NCBI GenBank assembly: GCA_021613335.1
Contig: JAJTWR010000044.1
Location: 659,001-723,000, forward strand
Source: Whitmania pigra
Taxonomy: Eukaryota > Annelida > Clitellata > Hirudinida > Haemopidae
DNA length: 64,000 nt
Direction: 5' to 3'
The position numbers and the translations under genes are program-made. The notes beneath the pieces were generated by a model. That model saw only the letters and a list, made by a program, of their open reading frames with translations. It was not told the origin of the DNA and ran no database searches. This document shows positions 10,431 through 33,042 of the stretch, piece by piece. Each line of letters begins with the position of its first letter. Position 1 is the first letter of the stretch.

Positions 10431-12499
10431 AAGAATGCGTTAAAAAGTCAGAACTAAAATTATTTATTGCAGTTTTAACTAAAAAATGATGCGTAGTGCT
10501 GCCGGAGGGGTTTCGATTTTACTTTTTTTTGTTTTTGTTATTCAAACCGAACATTCCGCGGATCGACCACGCTGTTTTAAATGTGAAATATTTAAATAAA
10601 TATTTTAAAATTTAACTTTAATTACTTTAATTTTGTGATTTATTTAAATGATTTGATCAAAAAGGTCACTTTTCACCTATTAATTGCTCTGGTTATTCAA
10701 TCGCTTTAAACGGTATCAAATAAAAGCATATTTTGTAATTAATTGTTTGTGGCACCCGCGACAGGATGGAAATGATGGTCAAAACCAAAATTTATAGAAT
10801 AAAAGGTCATCGTATCACGAAGACCTGGACGAATCCATGGATTAAAAACAGAGCGAAGTGGATTCATTAAATTAAGTTAATCTATAATAATGACAACGAA
10901 AACTGTAGCTCTGATCGGCAAACACATGTATTTCAATGTTTTTGTTTTTTTTAATCAATCTGAACGTCTATAATGATAATAGTTAATTTAAGAATAAGGT
11001 TTGATCCAAGGCCGTCACATTTTATGATCACGTAAAACAAAAATTCCAATTTCAGCTAGGTCCAAAGTTAAAATGTGTTGTTTTTAAAAACTTGATATGA
11101 CTTGCTATCATCATTATCGAGCGGGTTAGTTGACACTATTCACTTTTTACTTTTTACTTTTCTTAGTATAGAAACAAAGAAGATAACATCAAACCTACTT
11201 TTACCTAATAAGTTATTATCCTTATATGTATAAAATAAATTTAATTGCTCTAAAATTAATAATTATTATTATACGATAAACAATTGAGGAAACAGTTTTT
11301 AACTTCGGATAATCATCCCGTTTTTGCCTCCAGTTTATGTAGGATATGTAGGATACATATCCATAGAATAATTTATAGGATATATAATATAATAATAATG
11401 ATAATAAAACAATTCACGCTTCTAATTCGATGACTTTTGTGAGTTCAGTCATAAAAATTGGGATATTTTAAACTAATACTTTTCAAGCGATCGGTTGTCC
11501 CACTTGGAGAACATCGAAGCGTTTCAAGTGCTATAAAAATTATATTAATAAACTCGTATTTTATTTACCTTTGTACCATTATATTTTTACCTTTATACCA
11601 TTATAAATTTTACCTCTATACCTTTATATATTTTACCTTTATACCGCTCTTTTATTTAGAAATAACGAAGAAAGTTTGAACGATGTTTCTGGTTTCCTTG
11701 GCTCTACCACGAACGAAATGCCAAGCGCTAAAAAACGTTTTGTCGTTATAAGTTAAAACTTTTAATAACTATTTGAAAACTTTGGCTTACGCAATAAATA
11801 CTTTCGAGTAGAGTGCAAAAATGATAAAAAATATTTGTTGTTGATTTTGGCAGAAAAAACTGAACGGAAGCAGATTTTACTAATTTTAAGTTGGCGTGCT
11901 TCCGCATTCTGGAGTTTGTGTGTGTGTTTTGTTAACGTTCATTTCATGACGATGATTAGGACGGGAAAAATATTCGGGAGAAATTATCGCGCTTTTCTTG
12001 AAATTTTATTTTCTTTTCGCGCTTAATTAATTAAATGGTTTAACTGATCTTAACTTATATGAATTGAGATAAATTTTAATTTGATTTAATTTTAATAGTC
12101 CTCCATCAGAAATGTTTTCAAACGAAATACATTTTTTAAATTAGCTCCAACTAATCAGTTATGTTCACCATCCAGCCCAGATAAATCAACAGAATAACTA
12201 TGATAACGCTATCATGCGAAGACTTTTACCAACTTATGAATGCATGCACTACTCAGCCATTTCAAGAGCCAATTAGAACAGAATTTGTCGAATTTTATGA
12301 TCGAGTCTGAACAAATATTTCAAGAATTTAAGCTCCAAACAAGAACAAACTTTATTGAAAATAATTTCCACCGATTGCATCACTTAACGTGGGAATGTGA
12401 ACATGATTGTAAGTGTAAGTGTCGAATGTAAATGAATACCCCCGCGAAGATTTCAAGTGCAATTCAAAATAAGAATCTCGAAATTATCATCGAACTCCG
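10431..12499. other. Intergenic between RhoGEF and NHERF-like genes
   Basis: AT-rich with no supported exon. The interval carries a short tandem motif at about 11568-11650 (TTTACCTTTATACCATTATA-like, about four units). The first few hundred bases next to 10430 should hold the RhoGEF promoter, but no specific element can be named. Confidence 0.4.
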
Positions 12500-12612
12500 A
12501 TGACGTGATGATCATATTGTGATAATGTGCTTGTCATATTGTGATGATGTGATGATCATATTGTGATGATGTGATGATCATATTGTGATAATGTGATGGT
12601 CATATTGTGATG
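12500..12612. repeat. Tandem GATGATCATATTGTGAT-type repeat
   Basis: About five imperfect copies of a ~24-bp unit containing TGATCATATTGTGAT directly abut the stop codon of the NHERF-like gene, so its 3' UTR is built from this minisatellite. Confidence 0.7.
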
Positions 12613-12615
12613 ACG

Positions 12616-17945
<5,330 letters not shown>

Positions 17946-18209
17946 TTTCGGTTAAAAATCTCAAATCGGCAAAATCCTGTCGGCTTATAAAGCTCGTATT
18001 GAAGCAATAAACGAGTGAGTGAGGGAAGTGGTAATATTAATCAGTTCATGTGCATTCATTCCCCGAATGCACGAAACCAAAGTCCTACTCTCGTGTGTGC
18101 AGATGCATGTGCATTTATTGCGCGTGTCGCCAGGCTCGGGATGAAATTGTAGAATCTCTTTAATAAAACCCATGCTTTATTGATTAGTCAAACATTTTGC
18201 AAATAAAAG

Positions 18210-23294
<5,085 letters not shown>

Positions 23295-24827
23295 GTTTAC
23301 TCTTCTTCCAGTAACAGACTTCTTTACGAATTCAATCCAAGCACACGCACACGAAGACAGAAAAACAAAACGAATGTCTGAAATTCCTCACCAGAAGCTC
23401 CTTCTTTGGGACCTTTTGAAACGTCATTCGGGTTTGCAACAAGGATCTTTCAGCGCATAATTGAGGCCTATTGAATCAGGATAGCAACCTGATAGGTTCT
23501 AAGGCGTAATTGCAATTACAACGTTGTGAACATCATCATTATCATCATCATCAGCAGCAGCAGCATAATATGGTCGCCATGATAATCATTCATTAGCAGC
23601 ATCATCAGTAACGTGAGATGGTTGTCTTTTGCCGGTGAACGAACGGATGGTGTCCATAAGTTGAAGTAAATGCAGACTGGGCGGATTTGTCGGAGATGCA
23701 TCTTATTTTGCATGCTCCACGAGGATGATGTATTATAGCCTCTCGAGAAGCTGAAATGGAACTCTTATTATTTACAGTCGTCCCCCGAGTATATTTCGAC
23801 CCGTAATTGCTCTAATTAGCTTTCTTTGCAACTAAACTCTTTAAGCTTTTTCTTCGTCCATTCGAGCTTTCCAATGCTTCCTTCTTTTGAATTCCTGTTT
23901 TTTGTTTTTGTTGTTGTTGTTGTTGTTGTTGGTGCCCTGTTTGGAAGAGACGCCTGACTTAATGGCATTCTTGGCAGGACACGCTGCAATTGATCACGCT
24001 CTTTTAAAACTTAAAACTTTCCGTCCTCACAACTCATCCTGCTGGCTTTCTCATTGTTTTCTTTTCGACCAATGAAAGTTGGCTACGATGCTATGATGTT
24101 ATTGCAATGTTATGATATTATGATGTTATCATGTTATGATGTTATGATATTATGATGTTGTAATGTTGTAATTTTAAGATTTTATAACGGTTGGTCGAAT
24201 GTCCATGAGTGGTGAAAATGATGAAGATTTGTTGGGGTGAAATTCATGAATCAACTGAGGAATATTCGCCCTGGGTTTTCGGCTCGGCAGCTTTCGACAG
24301 GAACGTGTTTTAGGAGGCGCTGGAAATGTGCTTCTGTGGTGCTTCGTTTCAAGTTAATGTTAATGTAATTAACTTCTTAAAATTGGAATTAGTGACTAGT
24401 TGTTTATCAATAATATTCACAGTAGCAATTAATAATTAATAATAATAACAATATAATTAGTATATTTTATAATAATAATGTAATTGTTAATATAATAATA
24501 ATAATATAATTATTATAGTTATTTTTAATAGTTAATTTATAAGGCGCCTTACGCATATCGTCGTGGCGTCGAATAAAGAAATTCATAATTGGTGCAATCT
24601 AATGGCAATTATTATCACAAAGTATTGGGATATTTCCAATGCAAATTATCGAAATTCATTTCGTTTTTTTTTCTCAAAAGCGGACAAGATCACATAAGCA
24701 AAGTGTCAAGCGATGTTTGCATGAAAATGGATGTTAATTTAATTAATCAACCGATAAACATCACGGTTAATTAGAGTAATACATGCTAATTAGCATAATA
24801 AATGTTAATTAGCAAACATTCTTCTTC

Positions 24828-27215
24828 CTACGAACCCATAACATTCTTCAAGCATATTTCAGAGCTCCTCCTATGAGCTCTTTTTATAGTCCCATGAATT
24901 ACCAGATCGTCGTGAACTTCGCCCTTTCTGTCCTCCGCCGCTTCCTTCGTGTCTTCGAAGAGTTCTACTGTGACCACTGGCAGATTGGGAAGGATCAGGG
25001 GCTGCTGACATTTTTTGTGCTTCGTTTTTTGCGCCGAATTTGATTGGTTATCCTGCTGTTGATTTCTTTCAGATCTTCCTCTCAGTGAATTAAGCTTGTT
25101 CCTCTGCTTGGGCAATGAAGCCTCCCTGATGGTGCCACTCGCAGGGGCAGACAAAGTGGTCGTGCCCTGCTTGAGTCTTCCGTTCTCGACGACATCCGCC
25201 TCCATCATCTTCTCCAGTCCTGCCACAACGACCTCGGCACACGACCTCGTCTTGAAGAGACCTCCCTGCTTCAAGTAGATGGTTTCCACCTGATCGGTCG
25301 GCGTCACTCGTTTCTCAGGGAAACTGGCTCTCCTTCGTTCTTCAGTGATGGCTTCAAGAAGAGAGGTTCTGTCGATGGATGATTTCTTCGAGGTGGCGTT
25401 GGAGCAGGCGCTCGTCCTCGATGCTCTTCTCAGCGACTCGAGTTGAGCAACACGCGAAATAAACGAAGGGCGATGGGAGGAGCCTGGCCAGAGATGGAGG
25501 AGATTCCTCTGCTGAAGGACTGTTCTCACCAACTGCTTCTCGCGAGTTCTTTTCTCCTCCTCAATTCTTGCGTAACTCCTCAGAAAACCTGTACGGGAGA
25601 TTAAACAAAATACATTCATAAAATAATAAAAAGTATTATTCTTGCACGAGTCTTTTAGGTGTCTATCATTGACAAGCGGAACACGGTTAAGTTTGTCTAG
25701 ACATAACCTTTCAATTCATAGTCAGTCCTACTTCTCTTCAAAGTCGAAGCAGCCACCAGCATCGCGATGCTGATTCCGTAGAACAAAATGACAGCAATGG
25801 CAAAGTACATGGCCCCTGAAAAGTCAAATTTAATGGACGACTATAAACTTTTTCACTAATAAAATCATCAAAATGTGGAACTCTCTTCCCAATGACATCG
25901 TTTCATCGACAATATTTAGATGATTCACATCCATCATCAACGATTGCTTCCTTTTGGACAAATGACATGTTTCAGTGACACCTCTCAGATGATAATTTTT
26001 CTTGTGTTTTTGTTTGTGAGCAGTTAAGATGGTTAAAGGTTAGAGGTTAAAGGGGCATTTGTCTTCTGCTCGTTTAGGAAATAAAAAACATGAAATCTTG
26101 AAAAGGAACATCGTTTCCGTAGTCAAAAGTTGGCAAAAGATCAGAATTCGGTGATGAAGCGTTATTAGTTGCACTTCTAATGTTTCGAGATGGTTGGATT
26201 TGAAAAATATTCAATAAATAGTCAATATTTAGTATTTCTATTAATTAGTAGTAGTTACTTTTTCAATTTTGTAGTTGCTTATTTATTTCAACCATAAAGA
26301 GAGTCATAAATGTCCATTAACACAATTTGGAGTCAGATAATCTGCACATATAGAGTGCATAGTCAAACTTTAAGTCAATTAAATTGTTAGAAACTTTTTC
26401 AAACCGGCGTTGGAAAAGCCTTAAATAGAATAATGAGTTAAATGAGTTATGGAGCTAATAATATCTGGGACCGCGAATTCCAGGGTTTCGCGATTTGGTT
26501 GGCAAAGAAATGGAGCCTCTGAGTGTGGAGCATTTTTCTTGGAGTAGATGGAGGGTGTTACCACTTGTGCGAGATGTCATGAAATCGGGGAATTTGGGGA
26601 TGCTATGAGTGAAGTTGTGTAATATTTTGTGACAGAGGCATAAATCATGGATGAGACGTCGTTGTTCCAGTGTCTTGAGTCCGAGGAGAAACTGAAGTCT
26701 GTTCCTACAAGGTAGAATTCGTAATCCTGGAAGGGCCCTTGTGAAAAACTTTTGGACTCGTTTGATCTTTGTTTGATGAGCCGCTTGTTATGAGGGACCC
26801 AGGAACAATATTTGGGGATTGGCCGAATAAATGCAATACGCTATGGTCAATATTCGCTTGTCTCTTGGACGAAAGCATTTGAGGATTAGGCGTAATCTGG
26901 ACTTAAAGCAAAGTCCTTGTCAGTGATTTAGTTGATACGGCTTTGAAGGTGAGTTTGTTTTCAAGGAGGACACCGAGGTCACGTATTTTGTCTGAGAAGG
27001 ATAAGACCCATATCGGGTCGAGAGCAGATTGTGTATTTGTTGGGCATGATGCTTTCCCTCGTTGTTTTGATGGAAGCTTGGAGGCAATTTAATAATAAAA
27101 TATTGTAAAAATAATAATAATAGCATTGTAAACAGTAATAAAAACAATATTCACTATAGCATATTATTATCATTATTATTGTCGTCGTTATTACTACTAT
27201 TATTATTGTTATTAA

Positions 27216-27311
<96 letters not shown>

Positions 27312-27318
27312 GTTGTTG

Positions 27319-27410
<92 letters not shown>

Positions 27411-29941
27411 TTATTATTATTATTATTATTATTGTTGTTGTTGTTGTCGTCGTCGTCGTTGCTGTTGTTTATGTTATTATTCCCAATTATTCACTTTCAT
27501 GAAGATGCCATGATTTCATCTGAAAAAATATTTCCTTCCTACCCTTTCATCAGCAAACTTTCTGACCACCACACCATTAACATCACGAAAATCATTATCA
27601 ATACTGCCATCAACGTCGTCATCGTCGCGTCATCATCATCATCATCAGCATCACCTGTCACAACCCACTACATTCATCCAGATGTCATCTTCTATCATAA
27701 CTGACGATAAAATCTACCTTTGGACATTTTTAATCACCACCTCCATCATCATCATTTTCATCATCATCATCGTCGTTATCATCATCATCATCTTCATCGT
27801 CATCATCATCATCGTCGTCGTCGTCGTCAACCTTATGATGATGTTGATCATCGTCACCTTTATTTTTCTTTATTCAATGCAACAATGGCACTCGCTTTAC
27901 TTTCTCTTCCCTTCACAAACTTTTCACACTTTTTCACTTCGAAATAAATGCAATGAATTGCTTCTGCCTCAAGAAATTGAAGTTGCATCGTGTTATTCGG
28001 ATCATTATCACCATTACCCATTATCGTCGGCACCATCGCCATCCACTTACAACCATCATCACTACTACAACAACCACCATTATCACAGCCACCATTGAGG
28101 CGAATAACTCATCTTAATCACCACGTTATAATGACCATTGCATTATTGTCTTCATCACCGTCGTCATAATCTCCACCACCATCGCCATCGTCGCCTTCGT
28201 CGTCATCATCATCGTCATCATCGTCGTCGTCGTCGTCATCGTCATCATCATCATCATCATCATCATCACAATCACCATCACTGTTTTATGGCTGTCGTCA
28301 ACATCCTGTTTCTGCTGGAGTCAAGACTTCCTATGTTGAAATGACGTCAAAAGGAAGAAAGTCAACGTCTCAGATTCTCCACGTTGAAAAGTGATGACGC
28401 TTTGAGAAGTCATCCTCGCCTAATTCCCGCTGCATGTAATTAGTCATTCCTCAGATGAAATTCTGTTGCTCCTTGTGGAATATCAAGTGATGAAATAACA
28501 GTTGATAAAGTAACAGGTGATTATGTAATAAGTGGTAAAGTAACAGGTGATGAAGTAACACGTGCTTAGGTATCTAGTAATGAAAGTCTATTTAATAGGA
28601 AGCCTTTTTGGCTCGCTAAGCGAACATGTCGTGACTCAATCATAATGGCGTCCTCAGCATCGAAGGGAAATTCAGCTCCGTTTTAGAGTTTCCTCGCGAT
28701 TCTTAAGCGAAAATTTTCTCGCTCGTCAGACGTGCTAATTGAGTTATTAATTAGATTTATTATTCTAATTAGACGTAGTGTAATTAATATACAATAATAG
28801 TTGCTAACTAATTTTAATATTGTCATTCGTAAATGTATTAATAGTCAAGCTATTTTTTTCTGTATTTATAAATATAAAAACGCCTGCGACGATTACTGCA
28901 TTGGTTGTTGTTGTTCCACACATCATCGTAAAACTGCTGGTTATCGTAATTTATTCGAGTCACGACAAGAGGTTTTACAGGAGACACTGAATCTGTCCTC
29001 CGAGCAAACACCACCAATCAACTTCTAAATGGTCTTTACCGACCACCACCCTAACGGGGCACTTGTAAAACTCCCTCCTCTGTAAAGGAGTATTCTCCTG
29101 ACACCGATTAAAAGGGATTAACAGATGAATTGAATAGTTTCAATGTACTCGATGCGTAATTGCAACTCATTTCAATTTACTGCTCATCTTCAAATGGCGT
29201 GGAGTTTTGAAGTTAAAAAATTTCAAGACCTTATCGTCGCACAATAAACTTTTTTAAGCTTGCATTAGTTGCATTTGTTAGTTGTTGTGCATGGAAAAGG
29301 TAGTAAAATTCGTCTTGCAGGAATGGGAGGCTTAATTCTTATTTCTTTCATTGCACGGACGCCATCTTCTTTCTGGGCTTCTTTAATTGTTCTTCCAAAT
29401 CCTTTTCGTTCGTTTCTATGCCAACCATTCATCAACAATTCATTGGTCGCCGTACAACACGTTAGAATAGCGTGTTTAGCAATTCCAGCCAATTGGAGGC
29501 AATTTATAACAATACCATTTATTTTTAAATTAAAATTTATTTTCATTTTAACCAACCTTTACTGTCGTATGGCTTGGTGGAATTGAAGCAACAGTTCTGT
29601 CTGACGTTGTATTTGTAGGCGTAAAGAGTGGCGGTGGTGTTTCGATCCAACTTCCACTGAAGAATGAAGTCGGCATTGCGTCGGTCCCTTGTCACTTCTT
29701 TCACGATGCTGGGTTCCTTCCTCCCAAAAGTCGAAGGAATAGTTCTTAAGTTCCTTCCTGATCCCGATGAATCGTTTTTTGTTAACCAATCCGAACCGGT
29801 CAGAATTGTGAGGTGATTTTTAGAGAGATTTCTGTAATGTTTCCTTTGACCTGCAGGTATGGCTTTCAAGTCGATTGTTTTAACGAAATGTTTGTGCTGT
29901 AGAATAAAGTCAAGCAACAACCACATCGGAAAGCACAGCAT
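24828..29941 (-). CDS. Single-pass membrane protein, KCNE-like in layout (tentative)
   Basis: Three exons whose phases fit: 29557-29941, 25708-25815, 24828-25588, giving about 417 aa. The N-terminus MLCFPMWLLLDFIL could be a weak signal sequence. The outer part has several N-glycosylation sequons (RNLS, RNTTAT, CFNSTKP) and ends KPYDSKG. Exon 2 encodes one membrane span, AMYFAIAVILFYGISIAML, followed by STLKRSRTDYELKGF, a positive stop-transfer. The ~250-residue cytosolic tail is basic/acidic and Ser-rich (ARIEEEKRTREKQ; SLRGRSERNQQQD; LPNLPVVTVELFED; HRRSSEICLKN). A glycosylated ectodomain, one span with an FYGI motif and a basic juxtamembrane segment recall KCNE potassium-channel beta subunits, especially KCNE4, but the tail is longer and similarity is short. 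Any other type I membrane protein remains possible. Confidence 0.6.
25855..25975 (+). mobile_element. Small LINE fragment (C-terminal end)
   Basis: In one plus-strand frame the text reads IIKMWNSLPNDIVSSTIF, the classic 'WNSLP' C-terminal motif of jockey/CR1-type LINE reverse transcriptases. It lies in intron 1 of the single-pass membrane protein gene, beginning 40 bp upstream of its exon 2. Only about 40 codons survive. Confidence 0.5.
26440..27060 (-). mobile_element. Decayed LINE reverse-transcriptase tail
   Basis: On the minus strand this reads with text such as RVQKFFTRALPGLRILP, LGLKTLEQRRLIHDLCLCHK, HSIPKFPDFMTSRTSG. It is the same family as the relic at 392-900 (shared FTRA, L-C-KI-H, SRT-G motifs). 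It has frame breaks and no catalytic core, and lies in an intron of the membrane-protein gene. Confidence 0.6.
27159..27475. repeat. (TTA)n microsatellite
   Basis: About 300 bp of TTA/TTG with a GTC-rich tail. The long Leu/Tyr ORFs here are artefacts. Confidence 0.95.
27600..28275. repeat. (ATC/GTC)n microsatellite cluster
   Basis: Several blocks of ATC/GTC/ACC repeats (27610-27650, 27735-27835, 28000-28090, 28165-28275) separated by unique DNA, all within intron 1 of the membrane-protein gene. The His-, Ile- and Arg-rich ORFs are not genes. Confidence 0.9.
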
Positions 29942-29989
29942 GATCAATTCAGATGAATTTTAATCCATCAACCTGTTTCGAGTCAAAAA

Positions 29990-31600
29990 AGACTTCATTT
30001 TCAATTTTTATTCAGGTTCGACATGGTGATAGCAGCGCAGAATCGTGCATCGACCCCATCTGATTCTGCGCACGTCACTTGCCATGACTTGAGCGCACGT
30101 TCTCGAACTGGAAAGGAGCGTGGAAAATGATAGAATCTCACATTTCCGCGCAATTAGACTTCATTAGCACTTAATTGAGACTAAACTTGGTCATTAGATA
30201 CGTCCACTGAAGCATCTACATCCTTCCTGCATCATTCCAACTCCACATTTCCAAACGGAATGTCTTCGCACCAAGATAACTTTGTTACTGCCGCTCCGAT
30301 TGCAGGAAAATTTTTTTTTGAGTTTCTGTTGATTTCTTCCTTGGATTTTTGCTCATTTTTAATAAAATCATTAGCCGTCACCTCTCTTTGTGAGCGCCTA
30401 ACAGATAGAGTTTTAGACTGAATTAGCATCGCTACAGCGGGAGTCTTATGAATAATTTATTAATTTGAGAAAAACAATCCGAACTGATTTCTCAGTTGGT
30501 TTTTTTTCCATTTTATATTGGAAGTCATTCCATTGGATTTCAGAAGAAGCATTCTTAGATAGTTTCAGTCAGACTTTTCAACATTAAAATTTTAATTTAT
30601 GCAAACATTCTCTGCAACGAACACTTTCGTTTTGAAATGAATATCACGAAAGCCAAGCCAAGATTGGAAGTGAACATAAAAATGTAGAGGACGGGAATGA
30701 CTTCGTCTTTTGTTAATTAATTCTCAGTAGCGAGGCTTCCGGGCAACTGAAGCGTGACCTTTCGAAAGGATGTGCCATGCACACGCAACCAAGACATCGT
30801 CAGTTCCAGGATACTTTCGATGAAAGAGCAACTTCCAGAACGTTTCCAAATTTTATCACGAAATAATTATTCCGTAAAGGAAGCAAAAGCTGTTTTTTTC
30901 CTGAAATCATCATGAAATGCACTTAAAACCACCGGTGTGAAGTGATTTCAGCGCCTCCGCGTCTGAAGAAAACGGAAAAATACAGGTGAAAAAATCAATT
31001 CTACCTGACCGAGTAAATACCAGCGTCAAATATCTAGCAATTTATAAAAAAAATAGAAGTCCACATCCTTGCTCATATCGATCTCTTCGTTGGTCTGATA
31101 TTGTGGCTGAGAATTTCGTTCGAATTTATGGGACTTCCAAGGAGGAAGTCATGGCATCGGTCGATAATTCACTTGCAGGTGCAACCACTTCTCTGCCGAA
31201 ATGCATTCCTCCACGCGCTTCCAAAAGGTGTAAGCAGGAATCATTCACAGTGATGCTTTATAAAGAACCACTAATATCCCTTTAAAAGATGTTACCTCTC
31301 TATATCATCTGACTTAATTTCTTTTCTTTTCTTTTCATTTCTTCTGTACAAGGGAAGCATCAAATGGTTCGAGTATAATTGCTTACGGAATATTAGGTTA
31401 AATTATTTAATGAACTAATGAATTTAATGTTAAATTGAAAAACACGTAGAAAGTATAATCGATCAACATTTCAAAACAAGTCCAGGAATCCAGTTTTTCA
31501 ACGTAAAACGCCAAAAGCTGACGTGATGAGGCAGCAATCAGCATTTACTAATCGCAATAACAAAACGAATGAAAAGTAACTTGGAGAACATTTCAACTTT
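29990..31600. other. Intergenic between membrane-protein gene and Flattop gene
   Basis: No supported gene. A 99-codon open frame at 30986-31285 (+) has ordinary composition but starts at GTG and matches no family or splice pattern I can see. The upstream region of the membrane-protein gene lies here. Confidence 0.4.
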
Positions 31601-31625
31601 CCTTACTTAGAATCCAACAAACACC

Positions 31626-32333
31626 TTAAGCATTATTTAAGCAATTTTCATCATTTTGCTCCAAATCGCTGGTATTGCAGTCTGCTAATTTGGATTGGTC
31701 TTCTTTGCAATTCTCTTCTTCATTTTCTGTTAACTTAGATTGGTCTTGTTCACAATTGTTATCTTCTTCGTTTGAGTTTTCAGTTAATTTAGATTTGTCT
31801 TGTTCACAATTTGGATCTTCATTGTTTGAGATTTCTTTTAATTTAGATTTGTCTTTTCCTGCACTTTGTGGAGGGGAATTGTTCTCGACTTTACACACGG
31901 CAACATTCGGTCCTCCTTCAGTCTTGACTTTACCGAACACGCGACGTACCACTTTCGGCTTCAAATTTTTGATTGTGGGAATTTTGCCGCGGTGTGAGCA
32001 CAGCTCTTTTTGAAAGTCATCAAATTTTTTCTTCAGAATTCCAACTTGTTCCTTCGTTCTAGCCATGGGATTCGTTGTGCTGGGCCCTGGAATCTTAGAG
32101 GGCATGTCGAAAGAGTTGACATAATCTGACCACGGTCCTCCCTCTGCCTTTTTAGCGGTACTGAAAAGATGACCTTTGTCGTTGGCTATTATTCGCGTGA
32201 ACCCAGTCCTTCTGCAGTCCGTAATGTCGGGCTTCGAGCGGCAAAATTCTGATCTTGGAATTTCCCAATTACCTAACCTACGAGGGGTGCATGAGTCGCT
32301 GAACTGACTAGGTTTGCATTTGGAAACGTACAT
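31626..32333 (-). CDS. CFAP126: Flattop / CFAP126 homologue with acidic tandem-repeat tail
   Basis: Cilia- and basal-body-associated protein; in vertebrates a microtubule-inner protein needed for basal body docking and positioning. Single exon, 235 aa. The N-terminal ~85 residues follow Flattop closely: start MYVSKCKPSQFSDS, NWEIPRS, then TRIIANDKGHLF, GPWSDYVNSFDMPSKIPGP, matching vertebrate IIANDRGHL, PWGSF and WQMPLKIP. The C-terminal third is lineage-specific: four tandem ~17-residue units built on QDxSKLTENxxEExxNC (DKSKLKEI, DKSKLTEN, DQSKLTEN, DQSKLADC). The unit is also visible as a DNA repeat. The vertebrate gene is multi-exonic with a similar total length, so the intronless form could reflect intron loss. 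The start is the first ATG, and the N-terminal motif begins within 10 residues. Confidence 0.85.
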   Translation of the reverse strand: MYVSKCKPSQFSDSCTPRRLGNWEIPRSEFCRSKPDITDCRRTGFTRIIANDKGHLFSTAKKAEGGPWSDYVNSFDMPSKIPGPSTTNPMARTKEQVGILKKKFDDFQKELCSHRGKIPTIKNLKPKVVRRVFGKVKTEGGPNVAVCKVENNSPPQSAGKDKSKLKEISNNEDPNCEQDKSKLTENSNEEDNNCEQDQSKLTENEEENCKEDQSKLADCNTSDLEQNDENCLNNA

Positions 32334-32978
32334 AATGCATGTAAAGTCACTTTAACAACCGCCCGATACAAATACAAAACAAAATGACGCCTCTATTCTA
32401 GGGATGTGGGATTTACAGTAACAAATGCATATTGTTTTATTGGTTCGATTCAATATTTGAGGCACAACATAACTATTTTTAAAAAATATTTTGGAAATAA
32501 CTAATTTCCAAACTGCAAGGAGAGACAAGCCAGGATTCTATAACGATACTGATACTTCTGGACACTTAAATTCGGTCTTGATTATTTTACAATAAATGAT
32601 AACACCATAATTTTTAGCTTAATCAAGGTTCAAACATAAAAATTTCCTAAAATTAGTTTTAATCTCCTGTGTTTTCATCAGACTTGTAACGAAATGTAGA
32701 AAATTAGCAACCGAAACAGATGCGAACTTAATTTTTTTTGTGCAAATGATCGCATCGATCAGTTGCCACGATTATACAATATTATTAACAGAATATTATA
32801 TTATAAAAATCGTATCTAGTATTGATTGTCCAACATGCCTACCGCTTTATTTATTTTACATTTTGAGGAATATCCCCAATCATCATAACAAAACAATATT
32901 TATACCGACATTTGGAAGGATGCCTTTTGTTTTGAGGTAGTTGCATTAGTTGCAGCTGCAATAGTAAATTTGGTTATT

Positions 32979-33042
32979 AGAACTAAAAAGAGTGGTTATT
33001 ACACAGATCCGGGTCTTCTTAACCACTATAAATATTGTCGTA
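32979..33042 (+). mobile_element. LINE 3'-end copy abutting a second LINE
   Basis: ACTAAAAAGAGTGGTTATTA... to ...TTAACCACTATAAAT is about 97% identical to the 3' end of the LINE that follows (34439-34494). The sequence forms a stem AGTGGTTA/TAACCACT enclosing a second stem AGATCC/GGGTCT. It is therefore the 3' tip of another copy lying head-to-tail with the next element. Confidence 0.75.

Noticed and set aside
27179..28344. Leu/Tyr-, Ile- and His-rich ORFs
   Set aside because: TTA and ATC microsatellites in an intron; no splice support.
30986..31285. 99-codon ORF
   Set aside because: No ATG start (GTG), no similarity, no promoter or splice context; could be chance in a 1.6-kb gap.
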